Assembly: GCA_963920705.1 (NCBI GenBank)
Contig: OY987234.1
Coordinates: 21,905,794-21,969,793 of the forward strand
Direction: 5' to 3'
DNA: 64,000 nt
Source of the DNA: Odiellus spinosus
Taxonomy: Eukaryota; Arthropoda; Arachnida; Opiliones; Phalangiidae
Notes under the pieces: model-generated
What the model saw: the letters and a program-made list of their open reading frames with translations, nothing else
Databases searched by the model: none
What the model was told of the DNA's origin: nothing
Translations under genes and position numbers: made by a program
Shown: positions 37,858 to 50,090 of the stretch, piece after piece
Position numbering within the stretch: position 1 is the stretch's first letter
How the letters are laid out: each line of letters begins with the position of its first letter

Positions 37858-38180
37858 GATACGCGTGACGTCAGTTTTACTTTTATTTCAATCTGCTCCC
37901 ATAGAATAACGAAAGAAATAGGCTTACTAACGAGGAAAACTCTTCTAAATTTGGTCAAATAGGTTTTGAAAATTAAAATATAATTCAGACGAAATTAAAA
38001 ATAATGATAATAAAAACTCAACCAAATTAGACCAAGGCCATTTGAAATTTTGGTTCACTTTGGTCGAATACAGAATGAATTTTCCATCTAGAACCATTTT
38101 TGAAACAAATTTGTATTATCTTAGTTATGAAGAAAAAGTTAATTTTTTGGTCAAGAAAATCTTTGATTGAAAACGAGCCT
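37858..38180 (+). repeat. Repeat J, copy 2
   Basis: Diverged second copy of the repeat at 61-446, sharing GCGTGACGTCAGTTTTACTT and the AAATTAGACCAA-type internal words. Confidence 0.6.
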
Positions 38181-38669
38181 TCAAACGTAATAAAAAACAC
38201 GATTCATGTTTCATGGGGACTCATTAATATATGAGAAAAAATGTCCATATTCAAACATTAATAAAAGTAACTAATATATAATTTAGTGCCTTTTACCGAA
38301 CCACTACGTCTCACGAAAAAAAGAAATTGGAGGCTATCGATTGGAGATACCAAAAAACAGACCAATGGTTGGTCTAGGGAGACAAAAAAGGTGGTCCAAA
38401 AAAAGAATGCGAAGCAGTTATTGATTATCGGTAGCCTACAGTTGATTGTAACCTCTGACGAAAAAGGTAAGTTGATAGAAATAGGAGAAGAAAGATATAG
38501 TCTGGCTCCAGTTAAGCTCCATTGATCTTCACTAGCGACTAATATGACTTATTATATAGAAGGGTTCATACAACAATTGGAAAAATCGATTTCAACTGAT
38601 ATTTCTACCCAAAAGTAATATTTTGTTCCCCTCAGGTTAAAAAAAAAAAAGAGTCGCTATAAGATTTAG

Positions 38670-39005
38670 CAGAAGCCGATGAAACCCTCCTTTGAAGTCT
38701 ATTACTCCCGGGTCTTGTCTATCCCTCTCTGTATGGGTTAGTTTCAAAAAGCGCGATTCGTACGCCTCCTAACGGTAGATATTTTCGGAGCGGGAGTTCG
38801 TCGAGCGAATATCTCTAGCAGCCTCGGAGTTCGTCAAAAAAACGTCGTCGTTTGTGGAGAGAGAGAATTTCCAATTTTCCGTAGACAGGGGGTATGAAGT
38901 AGGACCCCTCCGATCTCGTAAATTGGGAATTTTACCCATACAGAGAGGAGCGCTATATCGAACATTAGAGTAGTAGACTTCAAAGGAGGGTTTCATCGAC
39001 TTCTG
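38670..39005 (+). mobile_element. Family A MITE, copy 4
   Basis: Full-length copy flanked by the 7-bp duplication GATTTAG. The right end reads CATCGACTTCTG. Confidence 0.95.
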
Positions 39006-39551
39006 GATTTAGCAAAAATCCTTATCGCAAACTTTTTCGCATCTCAAAACATTTCTGTCTTTCTGACTGTCTGTCGGTGGGGAACGCAAGAATGTATATA
39101 GCTAGACTCAATAATATTTTGGACGTTGAATGTACAATTTTAGAAACTTCAGACGTGTTCATTCTAGGCTTTGAAATCGATTTAAACCGTTCCAAAACTT
39201 TTAGCTATAGTAGTGTGAACGAGGAAACCGTTTTTTCTCGAATCGATTTGATTGAATTTCTCGAAACTGCTTCGGGAACCAGTTTCGTACAGACTCGGCT
39301 GGTTTCAACAACGATAGATGAAGCTACGATAAATCGATTTATAAAGATATTACGCGTGAAAGCTTTAAAAGTTTCCAGGCGATTTGAATTTAGCTACGGT
39401 CACACTAGCATCTCTTAATCGATTTGAAACGATAAAATGAAATCGTTTTAAACGTCACGTGTTCACGCATAATCGATTTATTTTAGCTTCATCAGAGTCA
39501 AATAGATTTCTGTTCACTGACGCGGTATCATTGACTCGCAATAAGTTCTAT

Positions 39552-39957
39552 CAGAGGTATATAATAACCCCCTTCGGGGGGAAGTATGAAAGCCCCTATA
39601 CTACCAATGCTAAAAATCACGAACAACGAGAGCCCGCTGCTGACTATCTAACCCACTAGCTCGCGCTGGACTTCTCAATGTCGCTACTCTAGTAAATGGT
39701 CTATGTATAAACAAGACGGCTCGATTTGTGTTTAGAACTTACTGTCTCGGGAGTCTGGCTGTCTGTTAAAATGGAGTCGAAGGTTGACTTCAGCTCGCGA
39801 GTTCCGGAAGCGCGCGTAGGGAAAATTTAGCGAGGTTCAAAATGGTGTAACTATTTTTTGGGAGTAAAGCGGTGTGTCGATCCGCCGGGCACTCGTTGTT
39901 CGTCGATTTTGCCTACCTTTCATACTTCCCCCCGAAGGGGGTTATTATATACCTCTG
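39552..39957 (+). mobile_element. Family C MITE, copy 2
   Basis: A second copy, 406 bp, closely matching copy 1 except for small deletions in the interior. It is flanked by the exact 7-bp duplication GTTCTAT. Confidence 0.95.
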
Positions 39958-40213
39958 GTTCTATGAAGAATTGTTTACGTACAATTGTCTTGTATAAACT
40001 TCAATATTAAGGAAGTAACATCTCAGTCGCGATATCCCTTCAAAGTTTATAAGCATATACCCGGAAAAGGAAAATATTTACGATAGACAGTTCTTCATCA
40101 ATATTTCAAACGCGAAGGAACTTCTCTACACCATGGAACACGTGTTCCTACGACGTACAATCGAGAAAAAAAAAAAAAAAAAAAAAAATCTTTTGATACC
40201 CTGTTGTTACTGA

Positions 40214-40494
40214 CAAGGAGGATCAGAGAATGAGAGGAAATGTGGGGACGGCGCGGTTCCTACTGCGTCGGCCTAAACTCCCACTCTGGGAGAACGGGGG
40301 TAGAGACGTTTCGTGGTAAAATGTTGTCGCGTGGGTAAAACGAATCCTTTATGAGACGCGCTAGCTAGCGACCACGTGACAACAGTTTACCTCGAGAATT
40401 TCCTATCCCCCCTTTCCACCCGAGTGGGAGGTTGGCTCTTCTCTCTCTAACTCAACGCAGCCCCACATTTCCTCTCCTTCTCTGATCCTCCTTG
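40214..40494 (+). mobile_element. Family D MITE, copy 3
   Basis: A 281-bp copy flanked by the 7-bp duplication TTACTGA. Its near identity to the copy at 32541 over the full length points to recent movement. Confidence 0.95.
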
Positions 40495-40919
40495 TTACTG
40501 ATAGCGGCAAAAAAACGTAAGCAAAACTTTCAACGCCAAGATTTAGGTATACGAATCGAAAAGAAAAAGTAGAAAATCAAAAAATAAAAGTTTTAAGGCG
40601 GGTTTACGTGTCAAATAATATGTATTAAATTAAAGGGTAATTAAATGTTAATGCTAATTTTCTAAGTTACGTAATAATATCTCATATAATAAACCAAAAC
40701 GACCGCCTGGAAAAATCTGGTTTCAAATAAATCCTGCTTAAGTGGGTAAACCTTTCCACTATTTAAGTTTAAAGTTAATTTAAAAATTAAATATAATAAT
40801 AAATAAAGATATTACACGGGTAAGTTACTTAGAATTGTCGCTAGTTTCATTATAATGTAAGGAAATAGTTCTGATTGCCCTAGAAACGAAGAAAATCTTG
40901 TCTAAACACTCAAGGATTC

Positions 40920-41083
40920 CCGAGGGGTCAGACACTCTTGAATTCGCTGTACACCCGAGTTCACCGAGTTCAGCTTTGACAGTGCATTAAGTTCGAACTC
41001 TTATGAACTCTTGAGTTCAGCTTTGATAGTGTAAAGAGTTCAAAACTTTTGTACACCCGAGTTCGCTAGTGTCTGCCCCCTCG
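40920..41083 (+). mobile_element. Family E MITE, copy 2
   Basis: A 164-bp copy of the same element, flanked by AGGATTC and AGGATTT, a duplication matching at 6 of 7 bases. A left-end fragment of the family also lies at 57555-57580 and a decayed piece near 28775-28830. Confidence 0.85.
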
Positions 41084-41541
41084 AGGATTTAATTGACAAT
41101 ATTTTTCAATACAACCCCTCGGAAGGTACGTTTCAATGTTTGTCACTATATTTTAACCACTAGTAAGTCATTATTCTCCCTTGAACCGAGTAGATTTGCG
41201 AAAATGAGAGTGTATTTGAATAAAATTTAGATCTCTATAGTTCGAGCGTGTAAACGCGTCTTTAAAATAAACTGCACTAGACTTGGTATAAAAATCTAAC
41301 GGTACAGCGAAGAAAGAAGCGATAAATGTTTACAACTTGAAGCCGGAGCGAGCTAAAGAGTGGGAGAAAGTCGGCCGGGACGAGAAGATGGGAATAGAAG
41401 TTATAGAACGACCATAAATATAAAAGCCATTACGTCAGGCTAATCCCGTTAGGCTATCTCGCATCGTAAGGTCGGGCCTCGCGATGCTACAAAAAGATAT
41501 GGGCGAAAATTCCGTTCTCAAGGGTAGATAAACTGCTTTAA

Positions 41542-41944
41542 CAGGGTTCGTACAAAATTTAATTTCCCAGACTTTTCCAGGTTTACCCTGACCATTTCCA
41601 AATAATTCTTACGAGTGAGCTGTTGGCAATTCCCACATTTTATTTGATATAGTTCATCAATCGGGGTCAGCTGATAGTTTACTCAGAATATGAGAAACAA
41701 TTTGAATCTTTAGGCAAATATTTTCAGTTTATAATAATTACGTTACAACTTATTGCTAAACCAATCATAAACAGTTCCTTGACACATACCAAATTATTTA
41801 TTTTCTCTGACCATTTGGGCTATTTTCAAATTCCTAGAATTTCCCCAGACCTATTGGAGCAATTTTCAAATTCCCTGACTTTTCCCTGACCTTTGGGGTC
41901 ACTTTCCAAATTCCCTGACTTTTCCAGGTCGTGTACGAACTCTG
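41542..41944 (+). mobile_element. H2 element, copy a
   Basis: The ends CAGGGTTCGTACAAAATTTA and GTGTACGAACTCTG are inverted. The interior contains GACTTTTCCAGGTTT, AACCAATCATAAAC, CTGACCATTTGGGC and several TTCCCTGACTTTTCC segments. It shares the segment style of H1 but has different ends. No open frame of note. Confidence 0.8.
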
Positions 41945-43269
41945 TTTAAGAACGCTACACTATCGACGGTAAAACCTGGTTTATCCCTAGCCAAGTATTA
42001 TCATTTGTTAATTTTATTACTAGCGAATTAGGCCCATTTTAAGGATTAGAAATAAATAAATACTTGAGGCTTAATTATCTCTTTAAAGAACAAATCTCGA
42101 GATACTAAATTAATTTAATTTCTTATAAATTATTCAATACGATCAAACACGGAACGAAGCCAATTTGCGTTTAGCTATTCATATCATAAGTGCAATAATT
42201 AATCGTAAGTATGCCATAATGCCACTACAGTCCACGCTACGATAGGACAGTTAGAAGATATTCATCCCTATTAAGCTATAGGAATTAATTAGAAGTTTTG
42301 CCGCTTGGGGTCGCTATCCTGGGTGAGAAAGGATCTAGTAAGCAGACGACACGAAGATCATTTAACGAAGGATATAGTTCATATTTAATTATTACTATTA
42401 AATAACTTTCAACATACTGAATAATCAGGATGAAACGAATTTTACTCGGTTATACAAGAAGAAAAATGTCGTAAAAACCTAACGCAATTCGGTAATGTCC
42501 TTCAACCTTGGATCGGATAACCTTAATCCTCAATGGATACAAAGTTAACCCTTAGATTCATTGTTAAAAGTTGTTAGGGTTAACTGGCAACGGGTTAGCG
42601 TCGCGCTCGCTGTTTACTAAGACGAAAACGAACCTAACCCGACAAACGTGAAGGCGTTATCGTAAAATCCCCTATCTTGGCTTAAAGTCTGTTCCACTTG
42701 GAATTGGGCAGCGCGTTAGAAGCGACGCTTCCGTTATTTCTAAGACATTAAATCAAAGAAATAATGGTCGCGAAGACTAGCTTACGAACAGGATGAATTT
42801 ACTATAGCAGCTGGGAGGTTAACCCGCTCGCGCGAAATAACAACGTCGCCCCCCCTCCCGAGCGAAAATAAAAGTCAAGTTCACACTTTTCACTACGGAT
42901 TAATAGCAAAGACGTGTCAGGGTCTTCCCCCCTTTCCTAACGCTGCCCAGATAGATTGTTTTACGAGGAATAGGTCTAAAAGGGATTGGAGAAATGGTTC
43001 ACCCTCTACATCGGACAATAAAACAGCGTGGAGGAAATAGGGTGAAGGAGGGAGTAGAAAACGGAAACGGAGAAGAAGAGCGGTTCCCGTCGGGCACGAA
43101 ACCCCTCTCTTCAAACCGTGATGACGTCATTCGATGACCTATACGTAGGTCGGTTCCGACAAGAGGAGGAAGATGAAGAAGATGAGAAGGGATGAAAGGA
43201 AAATAAACTCAAAGCAACCAGTGATTTTCCGCCAACGGAAGATATACGGACAAAGGTATAATTGGATAA
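41945..43269. other. No gene recognised; CpG-richer in its right half
   Basis: 42590-43200 has many CpGs, a CRE palindrome at 43122, and an ATG at 43121 opening MTSFDDLYVGRFRQ followed by an acidic run (EEEDEEDEKG) and a stop. It might be a small exon or regulatory DNA. I cannot identify it. Confidence 0.4.
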
Positions 43270-43569
43270 ATAGGATTCGTACAAAACTTTCCAGGTGAGA
43301 TTCCCTGACTTTTCCGGGTTAATCATTTCTAAATTATTTCCCTGACAAATATTTTACACGCCTCTATTGATATTCGTCAGCTGCGGACACAATCAGGGTT
43401 AATAGTTGACTAAGAACTTAATCTTTAGGCGAATATTAAATTAGAAGGTCAATCTATCATATTTCTTTGACCTGTATCGAAATGTTTTATTTACGGATAT
43501 TTCCCTAACCTTTTGGCTCATTTTTTAAATCATCCGACCTTTCTGGAGGTCCATGGAGCTTCGACACAA
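43270..43569 (+). mobile_element. H2 element, copy b, decayed
   Basis: GGATTCGTACAAAACTTTCC on the left, GATTCCCTGACTTTTCC next, and a weak right end GGAGCTTCGACAC. Internal CCTAACCTTTTGGCTC resembles H2. A further H2 left-end fragment is at 47530-47600, just before the heat-shock-like array. Confidence 0.55.
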
Positions 43570-43830
43570 ATCGTAACGGAGGACATATACGTTTAACTTG
43601 AAGTAACCTAAGACTCGTAACAGAGTTCCAGACAGTGAACGGTGAACGGGTAACCCAGCCCTTTGGTCAAGATCTTAAGTTACACTATATATTTACAATG
43701 AAAGGAAATTCTATTTGGAAAAAAAGGGATTCAAGTTTTTTTTCTTGTACAAATACAGGGTGGAACGGATAAAGAAATCAATACCTTCTAGTTGGGGACA
43801 AAAAATACTTAAATTGTCTTTTAAATTAAT

Positions 43831-44167
43831 CAGAAGCCGATGAAACCCTCCTTTGAAGTCTACTACTTCAATGTTCCATATAGCGCTCCTCTCTGCATGG
43901 GTAAAATTCCCAATTTTACGAGTTAGAAGGGGTCCTACTTCATCCCCCCTGTCTACGGAAAATTGGAAATTCTCTCTCTCCACTGACGACGACGTTTTTT
44001 GGACGAACTCCAAGGCTGCTAGATATATTCGCTCGACGAGCTCCCGCTCCGAAAACATCTACCGTTAGGAGGCGTACGAATCGTGCCTTTTGAGAATAAC
44101 CCATACAGAGAGGGGTAGACAAGACCCGGGAGTAATAGACTTCAAAGGAGGGTTTCATCGGCTTCTG
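43831..44167 (-). mobile_element. Family A MITE, copy 5, reversed
   Basis: Full-length copy in the opposite orientation to copies 1-4, flanked by the exact 7-bp duplication AATTAAT. The open frames of 115 and 135 codons that overlap it follow the element and are not genes. Confidence 0.95.
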
Positions 44168-45187
44168 AATTAATTTATCTTGGGTCAAATATTCGAAATT
44201 GAAGTAAAATGGATCATTTTGTTGTTTGCTTAAGTTTGGGATACGATTTTTTTTTTCACGAATCTTGTTGCAGGTCGGCTGTTTTAAAAATTTCGTGGAA
44301 ATCAAGCTTATCAAGTATTTTACCTTGGACCATATCATTCCTTTCATATTTTAAAAGTCCAAACCAATCATATTTCATCCCCAGCCTGCATAAAAGGGAC
44401 GATAACTTCTCTCGAACATACCTATCGAGTTCTTTTTCTCACTTCCACCCTGTATGATACGTTTCTCCCAAAGGGGACGATATAGATGAGAAAATTAAAG
44501 TTTACTCTAGGACGTTTTGGCTCCCAATGTGTACTCACGAAGAGTTCAGTCGTACATACTCCGACACGAAAAGCAAACTTCAGACAAATTGGCGCAATAT
44601 ACTAGTATATTAAGGGACAGAGTGAAAAATCAAAACCATAAAGCAACAGTTTTTTTTTTTGGAACTTATGTCTGCACGTCTAGTTTCTCACTATGTCTGG
44701 AAGTACATCTATATCAGCAATTTTATAAAAAAAAGGGGTCTGAAAGAACGTGCCAGTATTTCGGAACGAGCTGAAAGTAGTTGGCTAAATGGTTAAAACT
44801 GGGGCGGATTGATACACAATGATGTATATCATACGTCTAAAAGTAGTCATTAACCTCCCTTTGATGTAATTTTCCTAATAATTTAAATGCAAACTTTCCT
44901 ATACTTTACCAAAAAATCTTTACGTTATTTCGTTAGTATGTTTCACTAACCAAAATATTAAGTTATCAGTTATGGAGATTTGAAATTCTCGCCGAATCTG
45001 CGCTTCCAAACCAATTAACAAAAAGCCGCCTTTTAAGTCTAATTTAAATCATCTTAAAATCTGAATAAAGGTCAAAGTTCAAGCGTATTGGGTGACGGTA
45101 TAGTTTCCGATAGATTTCAATCTCTTCGTGTGTTAATTTTAGCTCATTCTTTCTAATGAAATCAATATAAAAATTATTTTGGAAACG

Positions 45188-45234
<47 letters not shown>

Positions 45235-46364
45235 AAGTCTTTGCGTTTTGCAAAAATACGGAAAATATTCCGACTTTTACAAACTGGGAGTAATGATACC
45301 AAAATAATTCAAAAGAACGGGCAAATACTTAAATTGCGTGTGGGTGGATCCTAGCTTTATTTCTCAGTGTTGAAACTTCGGCAAAAGTTATAAAAGTCAA
45401 TTTTTTTCGGTAAAAATAATAAATTTTTCAGATCCCTCAAAACTATAGGCAAAATTTTCATTTCACTCGCTATCCATAAAAGCCAACACTCCAAATTTCG
45501 CAGAAAGATTAGTTTATCAAATATAGCCGCAACAATAATACGTCGGTGCGTTTAGATAGGTTGAAAAGATGAAGGCTTAGCAACAAATTCCTTTTTTTCT
45601 ATATCTCTTCTCAAAATATAAGGGGATTATAGCTGGATTAGGGAATTTGTGGGAATTTACATAAGCCAAAAGAGAGCGAGAAGAGAGAGATGATTGGTAG
45701 ATGTAAGGCTATTTTTATAGCTATAAGATTAGATAGATATAGTATAACACACGAAATATACCAAAAAAAATATGAGTGTGGGATGAATTAGGTTTTAGTT
45801 AATCACAAACTAAACTATCCATAACTAAATTTAAACCATCTATTATTAGTTTAATAATTACAAGCAGAAATGGTCTTAATATTACGATTACAATCACTTG
45901 GAAAGGTGAAAAAAAAAATTAGCTAGATTAAAAAATAAATTGTTTTTAAATTTAGACTACTCGAATAAGTACAGCCTTTAACAATGCTAAATACCTAATC
46001 AGTTACGTCATCACTTATTGGATGCCCCATCGCGCAATAAGGCACCAATCAGGCGTAAGAGAAATGGGAGTAAAAATTAAAATGTAGTAATATTAATAAT
46101 GGGTCGAATAAAATCATTAAATTTTTGAATTGGAATTAAGAATTTTTCATTCCAAGGCTGGAAACGCGTATATTTCACGAGAAACTCGGAAGGAGATTGA
46201 AAAAAAAAGGTTGGGGAAAGAGGGAGGAACAGAAAATTGTTCGAAACTAGCGGAGCGAAACGAATTGGAATTACATAGTAGTCATCTTCCGTTTTGGCTG
46301 CCAATGGAAAAAGGGGAGACAATATCGATAGAGAAAATGAAACATCTCTCTCTCTCTCTCTCTC
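44168..46364. other. No gene seen
   Basis: AT-rich, with the 44-bp A run and a CT microsatellite just before the family B copy. Frames are short and lack features. Confidence 0.5.
45188..45231 (+). repeat. Poly(A) tract, 44 bp
   Basis: Uninterrupted run of 44 A. No SINE or LINE body is recognisable next to it. Shorter A runs are at 16066-16092 (27) and 40166-40188 (23). Confidence 0.95.
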
Positions 46365-46368
46365 TTAA

Positions 46369-46802
46369 AGGGAGGATGCAACCTAAAAACAAGTGATTTT
46401 TTTATCGATTCCTTATTGTTTAAATAGGCCTAATCCACTATTTAAAAAATTTACAAACAAATATTAAACTAGAAATAAATTTAAAACTTACCCTGAAAAT
46501 AGGCTTAGTGGGATTCATGGAGCTCCTGATTTCCTCGCGTGTAAGGTCTAGCGACCAATCGCGCGCGAAGTAAGTCTCGCGGAGATCTCGCGTGAACGAC
46601 GGGCCTTCGCTCATTGGTCGCTAAACCTTACACGGACGCGATTCAGGATCTCCATGAATCCCGCTAAGCCTATTTTCAGGGTAAGTTTTAAATTTATTTA
46701 TAGTTTAATATTTGTATTGTAAACTTTTTATCGGTGGATTAGGCCTATTTAAACGATAAGGAATCGATAAAAAATCACTTGTAATTAGGTTGCATTCTCC
46801 CT
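46369..46802 (+). mobile_element. Family B foldback MITE, copy 2, TTAA target
   Basis: A 434-bp copy of the same foldback, flanked by TTAA on both sides and inserted at the end of a CT microsatellite. The centre keeps the long pairing arms seen in copy 1. Confidence 0.93.
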
Positions 46803-47633
46803 TTAAAGCTCTTTTTCTAGGGCGGAATAGTTGGAAGGGGTTTTGGCTTTTCTATATAACTATAAAGGACGGTAAAGAGAAACTTTATGGAGACGCAAAA
46901 TTGACAGGAGTGCGAAGGAATGAGGGAAAGGAATAAGTTTTGCCCAAGGTTTCGCTATAAAAACATCCATTTACTTTCGGATTAAAGGGAACGTGAATCG
47001 TATAACAAGATTGTAACGGTTTATAAGATTAGGCTTAGCTTTATTCGACAATAACATTATTAGTAATGGATGCTCGTATAGACAAATCCTCCTTTTAACC
47101 AGTTTATCGCGCCCATAATGCGGTTGTAGCCATTGGTATCCATCGAGATAGAGTGGAAAAAGTTGAGAGGAACTATTCGCTGTATTAAATATTAAAACCG
47201 TGTATTAACGAAACCGGTAAGCCTTGGTCGAGTTAGAAGATAGACAATATAGGGAAAAAAAATCTATACCATGGAGGAAATATAAGCGGAAACGCTTGGG
47301 TAACAAAAACGGAAGTGGGTGCTTATATTGTAGGCATACAAAATCTTAATTTCGGTCCTTTCTTCAACCATTTAATATAAAAACACTGAGTGTTAACGCA
47401 AAATGGTTCAGTGTGTAGAGGGATAAGAAACGCAGCTTATCCTCGCTCAAAAATATACCTGGAATCGAACACTATATATTTAAAGAGCTTCAAAAGGCGC
47501 GACAACTTGTTTAAACTCCTAAAATTTTCTAGGTTCGTTATACAAAATTTTCGAAATTGTTTTCTGATTTATCCAGGCTTTTCCTGACCATCAAACACAT
47601 TTTACAATGTTCGTACGTGAGTAATCCTTCCCA

Positions 47634-47957
47634 GAATGTTCTAGAAAGTTCCAGAGAAGCCTGGAGAGGTCTAGAAAATTCTGGAAAGGGGTTGAAAGCT
47701 TTAGAAAGGTCTGGAAAATTCTAGAAAAATCTGGGAAGTTCTGGAATATTCTAGAAAAGTCTAGAAAACTCTGGGAAGATCTGGAAAAATTCTAGAAAAG
47801 TCTAGAAAAATCTGGGAAGATGTGGAAAAATTCTAGAAAAGTCTAGAAAAATCTGGGAAGATCTGGAAAAATTCTAGAAAAGTCTAGAAAAATCTGGGAA
47901 GATCTCGAAAAATTCTAGAAAACTCTGGGAAGTTCTGGAATATTCTAGAAAAGTCCT
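47634..47957 (+). repeat. TCTAGAA/TCTGGAA array resembling heat-shock elements
   Basis: A degenerate array of units such as TTCTAGAAAAG, TCTAGAAAAAT and CTGGGAAGATC, with a basic step of about 10-11 bp and longer repeats of about 40 bp. At its left edge (47634-47656), GAA, TTC, GAA, TTC and GAG follow one another at exact 5-bp spacing, which is the consensus layout of a heat-shock element. Many later units keep TTCTAGAA. Confidence 0.9.
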
Positions 47958-48503
47958 GTTTGGGTTTTTGCTAGTTTTCAAATAATTACCCTGATAATGT
48001 ATACGATTCTCTAATCTAACGAGGATGGGTTTAGGATATCCTTGTCTTCATATTCTTAGACAATTCTGGATCCAATCTGAACTGCATTACATTTTCCCTT
48101 CAAAACCGCAATCATCTTATCCATTAAGATGAGATTGGAACAATACACCTCCTTGGAAAATTCGATCAAAATTTTTCCCATTATTTTATATCTGGCGCGG
48201 TTGAACGGGCGGCGTTAGTCTCTTGATAACTATATACGATTTCAATTTCCATCGCGGGGAAAGACGAGGAATCCATGTCCTCTCGTAAAACTCGAACGCT
48301 CCACCCCTGCGCAGTATTAGGGTCCACCCAAAAAGCACTTAGCTTTATAGCATCCAAGGAATAGGATAGAATTTTCTCTAAATCTCTAAGCTCAAGCCGG
48401 GTTTACAAAATGGCAAATATTGGGGAGTTTTTATACGTAAAGTTAAATTTCAGTACGAGTAGTCGCTTCCAAATCTAATTGAACACTGCCTGAACACTAG
48501 GTC

Positions 48504-48827
48504 CAGGGTTGCCACAGTTTTTTTAAGATTCAAATTCCAGGTTTTTCCCTGACCTTTTTCAACGATTTTCCCTGACTGTTTCGGCTAATACTACCCAATT
48601 TTTAAGCTTTTATTTTTTATATAATCGCGTTCGCCAAATTTTGCAGGCGTATAACTGACACGGTCAGCTGAGAATCTTTTTCGCGGATAATGATTGCAAT
48701 TTCCTGGCTTCTCGAAAGATCCTTAAAATCCCTGACTTTTTAAAATATCTTAAAATTCCCCGACTTTTTTGGTTCATTTTCAAATTCCCTGACTTTTCCC
48801 TGTTTTCCCTGACCTGTGGCAACCCTG
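48504..48827 (+). mobile_element. H1 element, copy b
   Basis: A 324-bp copy with clear ends, CAGGGTTGCCACAG and CTGTGGCAACCCTG. It provides the reference structure: left TTCCCTGACCTTTTTCAACG segment, middle CTAATACTACCC, then repeated TTCCCTGACTTTT segments. No target duplication is evident. A minus-strand frame of 81 codons across it is chance. Confidence 0.85.
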
Positions 48828-49065
48828 TTATCTTTTGGATAACGCATAAATTTACCTTCAAATCGCTACATATCCAAGTAGGTATGATATTATTCATATT
48901 CCTAATCAAGATAGCTTGACAAAATGCCCATAACTGAGGCGGAGTTACACACTTTGTTAAATCACATAGAAAAAAGTAGTTTCCAACTTTCCCTCGAATA
49001 TATCTTACATGTAAGTCGAGTGCTGGATATTTTTTAAGCTTCGGATATGAACCAGAATAGCGCGC

Positions 49066-49191
49066 CTAAAACCGGTGAACGGTCTTTATTAGGTAAAAAA
49101 AAATCAATACCACGAAGGCACCAGCCCCTATGTTTAGCTCTTTCGCGCCTTTTTTTCCCGCGTAAACTATACTAGACATCTGGAAAGCCAT
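49066..49191 (-). CDS. Candidate 41-residue single-span membrane peptide
   Basis: An ATG at 49191 opens a short frame reading MAFQMSSIVYAGKKGAKELN and then a hydrophobic run, GAGAFVVLIFFYLI, before a basic tail KTVHRF and a stop. The layout of polar head, one membrane segment and short basic tail resembles small mitochondrial or ER membrane peptides, but I cannot match it to a named one. The frame stays open for 47 more codons upstream, back to another ATG. An AATAAA overlaps the coding end at about 49090. Such a short frame could arise by chance in AT-rich DNA. Confidence 0.22.
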   Translation of the reverse strand: MAFQMSSIVYAGKKGAKELNIGAGAFVVLIFFYLIKTVHRF

Positions 49192-49886
49192 TTTTGCTAG
49201 CTCCTTCTCGGTTATAAAGAGAACAGTATAGAATTTTTTTGAAAAGGACAGAAACGGGGTATAGAGGAAAGAAATTGTCAGACTCGAGACGACGCTGGAA
49301 TGGAAGATTGTGAAGCTATAGTGGAAATTCATACATCATTCTTAAGAGGGTCAAGGTGCTGCCAAAATACGAACATTCAATAGTGTCATAGTGTCAATGA
49401 CCTCTCATCTACAAAGCCTTAACCGCATCCGAGAGAGAACAACGGAATTTTATGTCTTTAATACTTGGTGTTGAAGCACCAAAACAAATATAGGCACATC
49501 TGCAATTGGTTGGCAAGAACAAGTCAGACTGCTTTTAAAAACCAAAGAATTTAGGATTAATTAATACAAATATTATTTAGTCACAAGTCGTTACCAACCC
49601 TGGGGACCCGAGTGACCATGATGTCACGTACTTTTCGTCTTGTGAGAAACAGAATCGTCTGCTTTTACTTTATAAGAAACCAGAAATGCCTTAATATCGG
49701 TCTATATTTTTGGGTACCCTTTCCCTTTACTCTGATGGGCCTGGATATTTCAATTTCCCGATTTTTTGAATATACTCAAAACTCTAACCTTTCAGACTTT
49801 TATATAATGTAAAAATTGCCTACCATTTAACATTGTTCATATACGTTTAGTTTTAAATAATATTAATCGCCATTTAACCTTTCCAG

Positions 49887-50029
49887 TCGTAATTAAACCA
49901 AAAGCCCAAAAACTAGCTTTCATCCTGGTGGACGGCTTCACACTGAACACCGAAGCGACACTGTTGGAACACTTCTACAGGCGCGAACCAGAGAATGATA
50001 CAGGGAATGATTCAATGAAAGAGTTCTAA
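49887..50029 (+). CDS. Candidate terminal coding exon of an unidentified protein
   Basis: A splice-acceptor-like CCTTTCCAG at 49878-49886 is followed by 47 codons ending in TAA at 50027-50029. The frame reads VVIKPKAQKLAFILVDGF, then TLNTEATLLEHFYRREPEND, then TGNDSMKEF. The mix of charged and hydrophobic residues and the higher GC content look coding, and no in-frame ATG precedes the acceptor. It therefore fits a last exon entered in phase 2 (two bases of a codon supplied here). I do not recognise the family and found no matching upstream exon. A 31-bp tandem array begins 62 bp after the stop. It lies on the strand opposite to PKA-RII, possibly nested in one of that gene's introns. Confidence 0.4.
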
Positions 50030-50090
50030 AATTACCCTAATCTCGGAAATTGGTAAATTACGCGGTAATTGCCGGTATTCACAATATTTT

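Noticed and set aside
39077-39418. A 113-codon plus-strand frame
   Set aside because: Made of repeated AATCGATTT-containing sequence also found near the family T ends at 23640 and 28130. It has no domain.
43711-44347. Frames of 115 and 135 codons, and the similar ones at 23703-24203 and 52028-52384
   Set aside because: They follow family A MITE copies and have near-identical peptides at each copy. No transposase or host domain is present.
45188-45231. Poly(A) run as the tail of a retroposed element
   Set aside because: No recognisable body, target duplication or promoter boxes next to it.
47463-47480. A tRNA B-box-like word on the minus strand
   Set aside because: No A box or cloverleaf could be built around it.
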